Both the position numbers and the translations under genes were made by a program. A stretch of 47,395 bases of DNA, taken from the NCBI GenBank assembly GCA_030602705.1, contig JAUVZF010000026.1, positions 1 to 47,395 on the forward strand, in the 5' to 3' direction. Position 1 is the stretch's first letter. Every line of letters begins with the position of its first letter. Source of the stretch: Planctomycetota bacterium (lineage in GTDB: Bacteria; Planctomycetota; Phycisphaerae; FEN-1346). A model generated the notes under the pieces. It did not search any database. It had not been told where the DNA came from and saw only the letters and a list, made by a program, of their open reading frames with translations. This document shows positions 7,891 to 16,113 of this stretch, in pieces.

Positions 7891-7911
7891 GCCGCGGCGT
7901 GCCGCGGCTTA
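7888..7911. repeat. Palindromic intergenic repeat overlapping the HAD stop codon
   Basis: TAG-GCCGCGGC-GT-GCCGCGGC-TTA. The first three bases are the stop codon of the HAD gene. It is related to the palindromes at 6930 and 8975. A second hairpin (CCGGACGC-GGGA-GCGTCCGG, 7925-7944) follows without a T tract. Confidence 0.6.
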
Positions 7912-8000
7912 GACTCTGTTCGAGCCGGACGCGGGAGCGTCCGGTCACCTTGTGCCAGGCTGAGGCCGCCCTTGCCCAAAAGGCGCCATGTCCAACACCC

Positions 8001-8939
8001 TCAAGGCCCTGTTGATCCTCGGCCCAGCACCTCCAGAAGGTTGTCCACGGCCGCCCCGACTGCGCGGTCCACGCTTTCGGTCGTGTAGCCGCCGACGTGC
8101 GGCGTGGCGATCACCTTCGGATGGAGCGTGAGGGGGTCGTCTCCCGGCGGCTCATTCTCGAACACGTCAATGGCCAGGCCGGCCAGGCGACCGTCGTCCA
8201 GGGCCGCCAGGACCGCCCGTCCGTCGAGAAGACTCGCACGGGCGGTGTTGATGAGGTAGGCGCCAGCCTTCATGGTCCCCAACACGCGGGCGTCGATCAG
8301 GGGCGCCCCGTCTGCCTGGGCCGGGCAGTGGAGGCTGAGAAAATCGCCCGCCGCCAGCACCTCCTCCAGCGGCGCCAGGCGGACCCCCTCCGGCGGCTCA
8401 GGCGGCGGGTAGGGGTCGTGCGCCAGGACGTCCATGCCAAGGCCGCAGGCCATCCGGGCCACCTGCGTGCCGATGCGCCCGCAGCCCACGAGCCCCAGGA
8501 CCTTGCCTTCGAGTTCGACGCCTTTGCGGCGCTGCCAGTCGGCGGCCTTCAGGTGCGCATCGCTGAACGGAATCGCGCGGGCCAGGGCCAGCAGCAGGGC
8601 AATCGTCAACTCTGCCACGCCGCGCGAGTTCGCGCCGACGGCCGGCAAAACGGGGATGCCCAACCGCCGCGCGGCCTCCAGGTCAACGTTGTCCATGCCG
8701 ACGCCGTTGCGAACGATGGCCTTCAGGGTTGGTGCGGCGGCCTCCAGGACGCGGGCGGTGACTTTCTCGACGCCGGCGAGGTATCCCGCGCAGCCCGGAA
8801 GTTTCTCAAGGAGTTGGGCCTCGTCCGGCTGGACGCCCGGCGTGGAGAAGATGACCTCGCAGCCCGCCTCGGTGAGATGCCGGAGAGCCGGGTGGCCCGA
8901 CCTCGTGAGCGATCGCGGCGTAACGAGGACTTTGTTCAT
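8001..8939 (-). CDS. D-isomer-specific 2-hydroxyacid dehydrogenase (SerA-like)
   Basis: A 312-residue NAD-dependent D-2-hydroxyacid dehydrogenase with the closest resemblance to D-3-phosphoglycerate dehydrogenase lacking the C-terminal ACT regulatory domain. Visible are KAIVRNGVGMDNVD in the substrate domain, the dinucleotide motif LGLVGCGRIGTQVA, the catalytic Arg in NTARASLLD, the Glu in DVFENEP, and the catalytic His in TPHVGGYT. The length fits the short SerA class. It is the last gene of the minus-strand metabolic block, 60 bp after the AICAR formyltransferase gene with a perfect 26-bp palindrome in the gap, so read-through may be limited. Glycerate or another hydroxyacid is an alternative substrate. 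Confidence 0.8.
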   Translation of the reverse strand: MNKVLVTPRSLTRSGHPALRHLTEAGCEVIFSTPGVQPDEAQLLEKLPGCAGYLAGVEKVTARVLEAAAPTLKAIVRNGVGMDNVDLEAARRLGIPVLPAVGANSRGVAELTIALLLALARAIPFSDAHLKAADWQRRKGVELEGKVLGLVGCGRIGTQVARMACGLGMDVLAHDPYPPPEPPEGVRLAPLEEVLAAGDFLSLHCPAQADGAPLIDARVLGTMKAGAYLINTARASLLDGRAVLAALDDGRLAGLAIDVFENEPPGDDPLTLHPKVIATPHVGGYTTESVDRAVGAAVDNLLEVLGRGSTGP

Positions 8940-8974
8940 GGGGCGGCTCCGCGTCGGGCTCGCTCGCGGTGGTT

Positions 8975-9000
8975 GTAGGCCGCGGCGCGCCGCGGCCTAC
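8975..9000. repeat. Perfect 26-bp palindrome at the AICAR formyltransferase stop codon
   Basis: GTAGGCCGCGGCG is followed directly by its reverse complement CGCCGCGGCCTAC. On the minus strand the palindrome starts at the first base of the stop codon (9002-9000) of the upstream gene. It could form a strong hairpin between co-oriented genes and may stop or attenuate transcription. Confidence 0.7.
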
Positions 9001-10175
9001 TAATGATGGAAAAGACGCAGGTTCGAGAACGCCATGACCATGCCGTGCTCGTCGCAGGCGGCAATCACAACGTCATCGCGGGCGGAGTTGCCCGGTTGAA
9101 CGACGTAGGCCGCGCCGGACTGGGCGGCCCGGTCGATGGAGTCGCGGAACGGGAAGAAGGCATCGGACGCGAGGCTGACGCCGCCGAGTTTCGCGATCCA
9201 GTCGGCCCGCTCTTCGGCCGAGAGCGGCTCCGGGGCAGGGTCGAACGCCTCGCGCCACTGCCGCTCTTCCAGCGGCGTCGGATCTCGGAGCAGGTACTGG
9301 TCGATGGCGTTGTTCATCTCGGCCCGCGAGAGGCCGTCCTTGAACGTGGCTTCCAGAATCCGCGGATGCTGGCGGAGCCACCAGGTGTCGGCCTTCGAGC
9401 CCGCGAGGCGCGTGCAGTGGACCCGCGACTGCTGGCCCGCGCCGATGCCGATGGCCTGGCCGCCCGCCGCAAACGCCACCGAGTTCGACTGCGTATACTT
9501 CAGAGTAATGGAGCCGACCACCAGGTCCCGCACGGCCGTCTCGGGCAGGTCCTTCTTCTTCGTGACGATGTTCGCCAGGAGTTCCGGCCCGAAGAGTGCG
9601 GCGTTGCGGGTCTGCTCCAGGGTCACGCCATAGACCATGCGTGTCTCGGTCTCGGGCGGCTCGAAGTCGGTGTCCATCGCCAGGACGAGGTACTTGCCGC
9701 CGCGCTTCTCACGCAGAATCGCCAGGGCGTCATCATCGTAGGCGGGGGCGATGCAGCCGTCGGAGACCTCGCGTGCCAGCAGGTCGGCGACCGTCCGGTC
9801 AACGCGATCGCTGAAGGCGGCGAAGTCGCCGAAACTCGACATGCGGTCCGCACCGCGTGCCCGGGCGTAGGCGACTGCCAGCGGCGAGAGGTCCGCCATG
9901 TCGTGGACGAAAAACGCCTTGGCCTCGGCGTCCGACAGGGGGGCCGTGACGGCGGCGCCGGCCGGGCTGACGTGCTTGAACGACGCCGACGCCGGCAGAC
10001 CGAGGGCAGCCTTCAACTCCTTGACCAGGGCCCAGGCGTTCAGGGCGTCGCACATGTTGATGAAGCCGGGCGCGCCCGAGAGGACCTCGACCGGCAGGTC
10101 GCCCTCCGCCGTGAAGATGCGAGCGGCCTTCTGGTGCGGGTTCATTCCGTAGCGCAGCGGGATTTCGTTGGGCAT
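9000..10175 (-). CDS. Stand-alone AICAR formyltransferase (PurH transformylase domain only)
   Basis: A 391-residue protein matching only the transformylase half of PurH: RYGMNPHQKAA at the N-terminus, the catalytic Lys67-His68 pair in FKHVSPAGAAV, HCTRLAGSKAD, and SDAFFPFRDSIDRAA with a C-terminal QPGNSARDD. The IMP-cyclohydrolase domain that normally precedes it (about 190 residues) is absent, and the ATG at 10175 opens directly on the transformylase. The reaction is formylation of AICAR with 10-formyl-THF in purine synthesis. The cyclohydrolase must be encoded elsewhere. It sits 111 bp after a phosphofructokinase gene; GAAAGG lies upstream of the start. Confidence 0.85.
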   Translation of the reverse strand: MPNEIPLRYGMNPHQKAARIFTAEGDLPVEVLSGAPGFINMCDALNAWALVKELKAALGLPASASFKHVSPAGAAVTAPLSDAEAKAFFVHDMADLSPLAVAYARARGADRMSSFGDFAAFSDRVDRTVADLLAREVSDGCIAPAYDDDALAILREKRGGKYLVLAMDTDFEPPETETRMVYGVTLEQTRNAALFGPELLANIVTKKKDLPETAVRDLVVGSITLKYTQSNSVAFAAGGQAIGIGAGQQSRVHCTRLAGSKADTWWLRQHPRILEATFKDGLSRAEMNNAIDQYLLRDPTPLEERQWREAFDPAPEPLSAEERADWIAKLGGVSLASDAFFPFRDSIDRAAQSGAAYVVQPGNSARDDVVIAACDEHGMVMAFSNLRLFHH

Positions 10176-10286
10176 GCTTTGTCGCCTTTCACATTGGGTT
10201 CGTGATGATGCGCCGGGCCCATACGGGTCCGTACTGGGACAAGCCCGGCGGCCAACAGGTTTCGTCAAGCGCCACGCGCTACGGCG

Positions 10287-11579
10287 CTACTTGCGAAGCG
10301 TTTGCGGGACGTACTCGGCGCACTTCTTCTCGGCGAAAATGGGCTCCAGGCGCGCGAACCGCTGAAGGCCGCCGACGAGCGGCACAGCGGGCCAGTCGTC
10401 GCCGACGAGCGGACGGGCGTAGTCGAGAAAGGCGTCGGTTACGTCGCGGCGGTTCGGGGCGATCCATTCGTCGGGGAACTTTCGCTCGGAGTTCGCCATC
10501 TCCTCCAGGGGCACCTTGTCGTACCGGACGCGGTAGACGGCGCCGGGTTCACGCAGAATGGTGGCCATCCATCCGGTGCCTTCACGAGCGGCGATGATTG
10601 CGGCCTGCCGGCCCACCTTGTACGCCTCGTCCAGGTCCACCGTGGAGGCGTAGATCATGCTGTGCCGCTGGTCGGTGCCGGGGATGTTGCACCGCGGCGC
10701 GCCGCGCACCGCCAGACCCGCCTCGGCCAGGTAGTTGACGACGACCTGGGCGACGGTCGTGCCGCTTGATGAGAACTGGACGTGGCCGAAGGAGTCGCGG
10801 CGTGCGCCGAGGTCGCCCACGTCAAAGCCTTCGCTGACGACGACGAGGCACCGGCCGCAGCGTTTCAGTTCGTCGTTGACGGCGTCGGCAAGTTCTTCGA
10901 GCGTGACGCCCGCCTCGGCAAGGTAGATGTGCAGCGGAAACCGCCGCTCGGGATCCGCCAGACGCGAGGCGGCCGGAATGAACCCTATCTTGCGGCCCAT
11001 CGCCTGCATCACCAGCACGGGGTCGGCCGGGCAGGAGCCGGCGTTCTCCTCGTTCGCGCCCTGCACCGCGAGGGCCCAGTACCGTGCCACGCTGCCGTAG
11101 CCGGGCGTGTGGTCGATGAGGCGGAACTCCGAGTCGCCCACGTCGTTGTCGATGGTCTTCGGCACGCCCGTGGCCACCAGGTCCAGGCCGCGGTCCCTGG
11201 CGAGCAGGGCGATCTTGTTCGCGGTGTCCATCGAGTCATTGCCGCCGGTGTAGAAGAAGGTGCCGATATTGTGGGCCTTGAGGACACAGATGACGCGCTC
11301 AAAGTCCTCGTCCTGGCCCTCTTTGAGTTTGTAGCGGCAGGTGCCGATGGCGCCGGCGGCCGGCGTGGTGCGCAGCAGGGCGATCTGGTCGCGCGGCTGG
11401 GCCGAGAGGTCCAGGAGTTCCTCCTTCAGGACGCCCTTGATGCCGTGCCAAGCGGCATAGACGGTGCCGAACGTCTCGGGCATCTCGAAGCACGTCTCCA
11501 CGACGCCGCGCACCGAGTTGTTGATAACGGGGCTCGGCCCGCCCGATTGGGCGACGATGACGTTTGGCGGGTTCGCCAT
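10287..11579 (-). CDS. pfp: 6-phosphofructokinase, pyrophosphate-dependent type by motif
   Basis: A 430-residue PfkA-family enzyme. The phosphate-donor loop reads GGNDSM (Gly112-Asp115) where ATP enzymes have GGDGS. The catalytic loop reads PKTIDND (Pro140-Asp146) where ATP enzymes have PGTIDND. Asp at the first site and Lys at the second are the established markers of PPi use, so a reversible PPi:fructose-6-phosphate phosphotransferase is expected. GRKIGFIPAASRL and VVVSEGF are typical of this clade. It begins 6 bp after the LarA-like gene with GGAG before the ATG, so it is in the same operon. Assay is needed to exclude ATP use. Confidence 0.85.
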   Translation of the reverse strand: MANPPNVIVAQSGGPSPVINNSVRGVVETCFEMPETFGTVYAAWHGIKGVLKEELLDLSAQPRDQIALLRTTPAAGAIGTCRYKLKEGQDEDFERVICVLKAHNIGTFFYTGGNDSMDTANKIALLARDRGLDLVATGVPKTIDNDVGDSEFRLIDHTPGYGSVARYWALAVQGANEENAGSCPADPVLVMQAMGRKIGFIPAASRLADPERRFPLHIYLAEAGVTLEELADAVNDELKRCGRCLVVVSEGFDVGDLGARRDSFGHVQFSSSGTTVAQVVVNYLAEAGLAVRGAPRCNIPGTDQRHSMIYASTVDLDEAYKVGRQAAIIAAREGTGWMATILREPGAVYRVRYDKVPLEEMANSERKFPDEWIAPNRRDVTDAFLDYARPLVGDDWPAVPLVGGLQRFARLEPIFAEKKCAEYVPQTLRK

Positions 11580-11585
11580 GCTCGC

Positions 11586-12845
11586 TCACTCCTTCTCCGA
11601 TTTCAGGCGGTATAACGTCTCGCCGGCATGGTCGACAAGCAGAATCCCTTCGTCCTGGCGGCCGATCCACTCGGCGGCGCGGACCTCGCGCGGGTCCAGG
11701 TAGCCGAGGTTGATGCGGTCGCACCGCTCCTTCGGGATGCCGGTGGCAAGCGTGACTTTGATGCGCGGGCGCTCGACGCCGCCCGAGTACGTGCCGAGAC
11801 CCTTGACGTGCGTCGAGTGGGCCATGACGCCGCCGGGCACGTCGGTGAACTCCTCCATCTGCTCGCGGAAGTAGTCGAGGCAGTGGTAGCCGATTCGGTC
11901 GAGGATGTGGCCGTGCGTGTAGGAGACCTCGGTGATGTGCGGGGCGTAGATGATGAGTTCGCCGCCGTCTTCGATGACGGGTTCCAGTTTGTACATCACC
12001 TTGCCGGCGGTCCAGAGGTCGTCGTACATTTCGGGTGCGATGCCGAGCACGCGCTTCAGCGGCCGGTCCACGTAGCGGATGTGGACCTGGGCCGACAGGT
12101 CGGCGGCGGCGCTGAAGGCCTCCTTCGCGTCGCCGATGAACAGTCCTTTGAGGCCCTCGCGCGTGACGACCATGTCGAAGTTCGTGACGGGTAAGTCCAC
12201 CAGTTCGACGGCCCGGTCGATGACCCGCCGCACCACGGTGTCCTTGACGCCGTTGATCTTCCAGTTCGTGACCAGCGCGCCCAGCCAGTGGAAGACGTTG
12301 ATGATCTCGGGGCCCGCAACGCCGGGAAACAGGTACTTGTGCCCGCCCGAGAAACCGGCCACCTCGTGCGGGAAGGTGGGCCCGACGATGAAGAGGTGGT
12401 CGTAGTCGAAGAGCAGTGCGTTCACCTCGACCGGCACGTCGCGGGCGCAGCGGCCCCCGGTCAGGCGGTCCATCTCCTCGGCCGAAAGGGTGGCGATGGT
12501 GGTGAGGGCATCCGGGTTATCCCACTCGTGGTTGAAGATGCCCACGTCGCCGTATTGCTCGCGGCGCTCCTGGGCGTCCATCTCGAGCATCGTCAGGACC
12601 TTCGCCTCGTCCATCGGCATGTGCGTGCCGAGGGCGATGAGGAAGTCGATCTTCGCGACGCGCCCGAGCAGCAGGTCGCACAGCGTACGGAACATGAGGC
12701 CCACCGGCGCCGTCCGCGTGGAATCGGGAATCAGCGCCAGCACCCGCTTGCCGTCGAGCGGCAGGTCCGCCAGCGCCTGCCGGCAGACCTCCCGGACCTG
12801 GGTGTCGGCGAGCGCGCCTTCTTTATGGCCATGGCCGATGATCAC
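11586..12845 (-). CDS. LarA-family nickel-pincer-dependent racemase/epimerase
   Basis: A 419-residue LarA homologue (DUF2088 plus C-terminal domain). Key features match lactate racemase: PDSTR (40-44), His75 in GTHMP, and PHEVAGFSGGHKYLFPGV followed by His186. His160, Lys170 and His186 keep exactly the spacing of the LarA nickel ligands and pincer-anchoring lysine (His174, Lys184, His200 in Lactiplantibacillus LarA). It should need the Ni-pincer cofactor made by LarB/C/E, which are not in this window. The GTG at 12845 has AAAAGGA upstream; the longer frame to 13091 overlaps pdxB. The substrate is unknown; the sugar-phosphate operon context suggests a hydroxyacid or aldonic acid rather than lactate. 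Confidence 0.8.
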   Translation of the reverse strand: MIIGHGHKEGALADTQVREVCRQALADLPLDGKRVLALIPDSTRTAPVGLMFRTLCDLLLGRVAKIDFLIALGTHMPMDEAKVLTMLEMDAQERREQYGDVGIFNHEWDNPDALTTIATLSAEEMDRLTGGRCARDVPVEVNALLFDYDHLFIVGPTFPHEVAGFSGGHKYLFPGVAGPEIINVFHWLGALVTNWKINGVKDTVVRRVIDRAVELVDLPVTNFDMVVTREGLKGLFIGDAKEAFSAAADLSAQVHIRYVDRPLKRVLGIAPEMYDDLWTAGKVMYKLEPVIEDGGELIIYAPHITEVSYTHGHILDRIGYHCLDYFREQMEEFTDVPGGVMAHSTHVKGLGTYSGGVERPRIKVTLATGIPKERCDRINLGYLDPREVRAAEWIGRQDEGILLVDHAGETLYRLKSEKE

Positions 12846-12858
12846 GGCAGGTCCTTTT

Positions 12859-14016
12859 CTATTGCCCGCGCTCTGTGACGACAGGAAACGCCAGGGCCGC
12901 CAGGGCCGCCGCAACGTCCGGCTCCGGCGCGGCCAGTTCGACGGTCGTTTGCGGGAACTCGCGGCGGATGGGGTAGCCCCGGCGGAGCGACGTGAAGTAG
13001 TCGCCCCGCTCCCCGGCCGCCCGCGCCAGCATCTTGCGCAGGCGAGCGTCGTCGGCCTCGATATCGTAGGCCGCCGTGATGGCGCCGCCAACCGCTTCGT
13101 CCACCGTCAGGCCTGCGAGCAGGGCGACGCGCGGATGGGCGGCCGGCGGCATCAGCGGCGTCGGGTCCCACTCGCGCTGGAGGCCGAAGTGGCGGCACAG
13201 CGCCGCCAGGACCATCCGCGTGCCGTTTACCTTACCGTCGTAGGAGTAGCCGGCGACGTGCGGCGTAGCCAAGTCCACCTGTTTGAGCAGTTCGGCGTCG
13301 ATGTTCGGCTCGTTCTCCCACACGTCCAGGACGAGCGGGCCGATGGATCCGGAGCCGATGGCGGCCTTCAGCGCGTCGGTGTCGGCCACGGCGCCGCGCG
13401 ACGTGTTGATGAGCGTCACGCCGCGCTTCAGGCCGGCGAGCAGCGGAGCGTCGATCATGTGGAACGTGGCGTCGGGTCCCTCGCGCGTAAGCGGCACGTG
13501 CAGCGTCACGACGTCGGCGTCGGCCAGCGCGTCGATGGGCACATAACACGGGTCGCGGGTCCGGCGTGCCAGCGGGGGATCGTTGCGAATGACCGTCATG
13601 CCGAGCGCTTCGGCCATCCGGGCCAGGCACCCGCCGACGTTGCCGACACCGACGATGCCGAGCACCTGCCCGGTCATCCGGATGCCTCGGCGTGCCGCCA
13701 CGACGGCCATCGCCGCCATTACGTATTCCGCCACGCTGCGTGCGCCCGAGCCTTGGGCGCCGGCAAATCCGACGCCGCGCGAGGCAAGGTACTCGGTGTC
13801 GACGTGGTTGGTGCCGATCGTCGCGGTGGCGACAAAGCGGACGCGGCTGCCGTCGAGCAACGGGGCGTCCACGCGTGTCACGCTTCGCACGAGCAGGACG
13901 TCGGCGTCGGCGACGGTCTGCGGCGTGATCGCCTCGGCGGGCAGGGCGTGGACCCGGCCCAGGGCGCCGAAGGCGTCGGCGAGCAGCGGGATGTTCGCGT
14001 CGGCGACGATCTTCAC
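12859..14016 (-). CDS. pdxB: Erythronate-4-phosphate dehydrogenase (PdxB-like)
   Basis: A 385-residue protein close in length to PdxB (about 380). The opening MKIVADANIPLLADAFGALG, VRSVTRVD, and FVATATIGTNHVDTEYL then GVGFAGAQGSGARSVAEYV are characteristic PdxB signatures, not general hydroxyacid dehydrogenase ones. The NAD-binding motif is GIVGVGNVGG, with catalytic Arg in NTSRGAV, Glu in DVWENEP and His in ATPHVAGYS. A PdxB-specific C-terminal dimerisation domain is present. It oxidises 4-phospho-D-erythronate in DXP-independent pyridoxal phosphate synthesis. It begins with GTG and ends 13 bp before the LarA-like gene, 59 bp after gnd. Confidence 0.82.
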   Translation of the reverse strand: MKIVADANIPLLADAFGALGRVHALPAEAITPQTVADADVLLVRSVTRVDAPLLDGSRVRFVATATIGTNHVDTEYLASRGVGFAGAQGSGARSVAEYVMAAMAVVAARRGIRMTGQVLGIVGVGNVGGCLARMAEALGMTVIRNDPPLARRTRDPCYVPIDALADADVVTLHVPLTREGPDATFHMIDAPLLAGLKRGVTLINTSRGAVADTDALKAAIGSGSIGPLVLDVWENEPNIDAELLKQVDLATPHVAGYSYDGKVNGTRMVLAALCRHFGLQREWDPTPLMPPAAHPRVALLAGLTVDEAVGGAITAAYDIEADDARLRKMLARAAGERGDYFTSLRRGYPIRREFPQTTVELAAPEPDVAAALAALAFPVVTERGQ

Positions 14017-14075
14017 GCGCTTGCCCCACTACCCAGTACGGGTCCGTATGGACGGGCCGTATGGCACGGGCCGCG

Positions 14076-15491
14076 TCAGGACGGAACGGTCCAGTGCGTG
14101 TGGAAGGCGCCCTTGCGGTCGGTGCGTTCGTAGGTGTGGGCGCCGAAGTAGTCTCGCTGAGCCTGGGTCAGATTCTGAGGCAGCCGGGCCGTGCGATACG
14201 AGTCGATGTAGCCCAGGACGGACGAGAGGCCGAGAACCGGCACGCCGGCCGTCATCGCCTCGGCAATGACTTTCCGCAGGGACCGGGTGCGGGCGTTGAT
14301 GATTTTCGCAAACCGCCTGTCCACGAGGAGGTTGGCCGGTTTCGGGTTCCCCTTGTACGCCGCCGCTATCGGGTCCAGCAGTTTCGACCGGATGATGCAC
14401 CCGCCTTTCCAGATGCGGGCGATCCCGTCGAGCGCCAGGTTGTAGTCGTACTCGTTCGAGGCGGCGCGCAGCAGCGCCATTCCCTGGGCGTAACAGGAGA
14501 TGACGGCCACGTAGAGGGCGTCGCGGCAGGCCCGGATGAACTGCGTCCGGTGCATGGACGCGCGGTGGACGCGCGGGCCCTTGAGAATCTTCGACGCCGC
14601 CACACGCTCGTCCTTGAAGGCCGAGAGGATGCGGCCCTCGACGGCCATGGCGATCGTCGGGACCGCGACGCCGAGGTCCAGAGCGCTCTGGCTGGTCCAC
14701 TTGCCGGTGCCTTTCTGACCGGCCTTGTCGAGGATGACATCGACGAGCGGCTTGCCGGTGTCGGGGTCCACGCGTGCGAGGCACGCCGTTGTAATCTCCA
14801 CCAGGTAGCCGCCCAGTTCGGCGTTGTTCCACTTGCCGAAGGTCTGGCTTATCTCGGCGGGCTTCATGCGGAGGACCGCCTTGAGGGTGTCGTAGACCTC
14901 GGCGATGCACTGCATCATGCCGTACTCGATGCCGTTGTGGACCATCTTGACGTAGTGGCCGGCGCCGCGCGGACCGATGTAGGTGCAGCATGGCCCGTCG
15001 ACCAGGGCGGCGCATTTCTCCAGAACGTTTCTGACGAGGGCGTAGGCCTTCTTCGACCCGCCCGGCATGATGCACGGGCCGTGCAGGGCGCCTTCCTCGC
15101 CGCCCGAGACGCCGGTGCCGATGTAGAGGATGCCGTCGGCTGCAAGGTCGTCGAGGCGCCGCTCGGTGTCTTTGAAGAACGAGTTGCCGCCGTCTATCAA
15201 AAGGTCGCCCTTCTGAAGATGCGGACGGAATCGCGCGATCATCGAATCGACGGCCTCGCCGGCCTTGACCATGAGGATGATTCTGCGCGGCCGCTCCAGG
15301 ACGCTGCACAGTTCCTTCGGGCTGTAAGCGCCGACGATGTTTTTGCCTGCTGCCTGGTTCTCGATGAACCGCGTAACCTTGGCGACGGTTCGGTTGAAGA
15401 CGGCGACCGAGAACCCGTTGCTTTCGATGTTGATGGCGAGGTTCTCGCCCATGACGGCCAAGCCGACGAGCCCGACCTGTTGTTTCGCCAT
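14076..15491 (-). CDS. gnd: 6-phosphogluconate dehydrogenase, decarboxylating
   Basis: A 471-residue enzyme of the standard GndA length. Visible are the NADP-binding GLVGLAVMGENLAIN, VAVFNRT, LLIDGGNSFFKDTERR, the substrate motif GTGVSGGEEGALHGP, catalytic Lys and His in GHYVKMVHNGIEY, and a C-terminal RDYFGAHTYERTD. It converts 6-phosphogluconate to ribulose-5-phosphate, CO2 and NADPH in the oxidative pentose phosphate pathway. The start is firm, with GGAGGAGG upstream. It is the first gene of the minus-strand metabolic block, about 70 bp downstream of a near-consensus promoter. Confidence 0.95.
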   Translation of the reverse strand: MAKQQVGLVGLAVMGENLAINIESNGFSVAVFNRTVAKVTRFIENQAAGKNIVGAYSPKELCSVLERPRRIILMVKAGEAVDSMIARFRPHLQKGDLLIDGGNSFFKDTERRLDDLAADGILYIGTGVSGGEEGALHGPCIMPGGSKKAYALVRNVLEKCAALVDGPCCTYIGPRGAGHYVKMVHNGIEYGMMQCIAEVYDTLKAVLRMKPAEISQTFGKWNNAELGGYLVEITTACLARVDPDTGKPLVDVILDKAGQKGTGKWTSQSALDLGVAVPTIAMAVEGRILSAFKDERVAASKILKGPRVHRASMHRTQFIRACRDALYVAVISCYAQGMALLRAASNEYDYNLALDGIARIWKGGCIIRSKLLDPIAAAYKGNPKPANLLVDRRFAKIINARTRSLRKVIAEAMTAGVPVLGLSSVLGYIDSYRTARLPQNLTQAQRDYFGAHTYERTDRKGAFHTHWTVPS

Positions 15492-15567
15492 CGTTGCAGC
15501 CTCCTCCAGCGCTTTTGTTTCCGCGGCCGGTCACAACTGCGCCGTCGCGCCGTCCGCAGAGATGGGT

Positions 15568-15595
15568 ATTCTATCAGCCCGGTACCGACTGTCAA
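15568..15595 (-). promoter_or_regulatory. Near-consensus sigma70-type promoter for the gnd block
   Basis: On the minus strand, TTGACA (15595-15590) is followed after 16 bp by TAGAAT (15573-15568). The predicted start is near 15561, leaving a 5' leader of about 70 nt before gnd. Confidence 0.7.
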
Positions 15596-15654
15596 GATAA
15601 CGGGGGTGTGGCAAGTTTTCCTGGCGAGCGCAGGCGGTTGTAGCGCCCGTACGG

Positions 15655-15812
15655 GCGGCCGTTGGCGGCGGCGCCGGCCAGGATGCGCCGGGGATAAACC
15701 CCGGCGCTACGACCGTGGCGTGCACCCAAGTACGTAGCGCCGGGCTTTATGCCCGGCGGCCGTTGGCGGCGGCGCCGGCCAGGATGCGCCGGGGATAAAC
15801 CCCGGCGCTACG
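15655..15812. repeat. Duplicated 57-bp palindromic intergenic repeat
   Basis: The 57-bp segment at 15655-15711 is repeated without change at 15756-15812, 101 bp apart. Each copy ends with CGCCGGGGATAAACCCCGGCG, a hairpin-forming palindrome. Just before each copy lies another short hairpin (GCGCCCGTACGGGCG; CGCCGGGCTTTATGCCCGGCG). The divergent gnd/ferredoxin intergenic region is the host. Confidence 0.8.
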
Positions 15813-15880
15813 GCCAAGCCGCAGGAAATCGTCCCATGCCAGAAATCGTTGCCACACCCGATAACGGCGGCTGGAGGCAA

Positions 15881-15910
15881 TTGACATCCGCCACCTGCCT
15901 CGCGTACGAT
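15881..15910 (+). promoter_or_regulatory. Candidate promoter of the ferredoxin/radical SAM/terpenoid cluster
   Basis: TTGACA (15881-15886) and TACGAT (15905-15910) are separated by 18 bp. The 5' leader would be about 200 nt. It contains a 7-bp hairpin (GGCCCGA/TCGGGCC near 16048-16068) and later a T-rich run (16088-16095), which could be an attenuator or nothing. Confidence 0.45.
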
Positions 15911-15928
15911 ACGGTGAGTGACCGGCGG

Positions 15929-16003
15929 TCCACCGCCGCCCTCTCAGGCGGACGCATCTATTGCCGCAACCATCCCGGCGAGATGGTCTGCCTGGACGTG
16001 CGG
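15929..16003 (+). pseudogene. Fragment resembling a PQQ-like beta-propeller C-terminus
   Basis: A short frame encodes GGRIYCRNHPGEMVCLDVRG, which looks like the last blade of planctomycete quinoprotein-like propellers (compare the VCLDVR ending at 30105). Nothing upstream or downstream in frame extends the fold, and it has no start context. It is probably a decayed remnant, now lying in the leader of the ferredoxin gene. Confidence 0.35.
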
Positions 16004-16113
16004 GGAAGTAGCACGGTCGGACGAGAAGAGGAGGGACACTACGAGCGGCCCGACGCCGTTTCGGGCCTCCTGAAAACGGGGGTTGATTCTTTTTTCGCGC
16101 AAAGGACTTTCAC

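Noticed and set aside
7925..7944. Terminator after the HAD gene
   Set aside because: A perfect 8-bp hairpin but no T tract on either strand; kept only as a note with the adjacent repeat.
16048..16100. Attenuator before the ferredoxin gene
   Set aside because: The hairpin and the T run are about 20 nt apart, too far for a normal intrinsic terminator, and no alternative pairing is clear.
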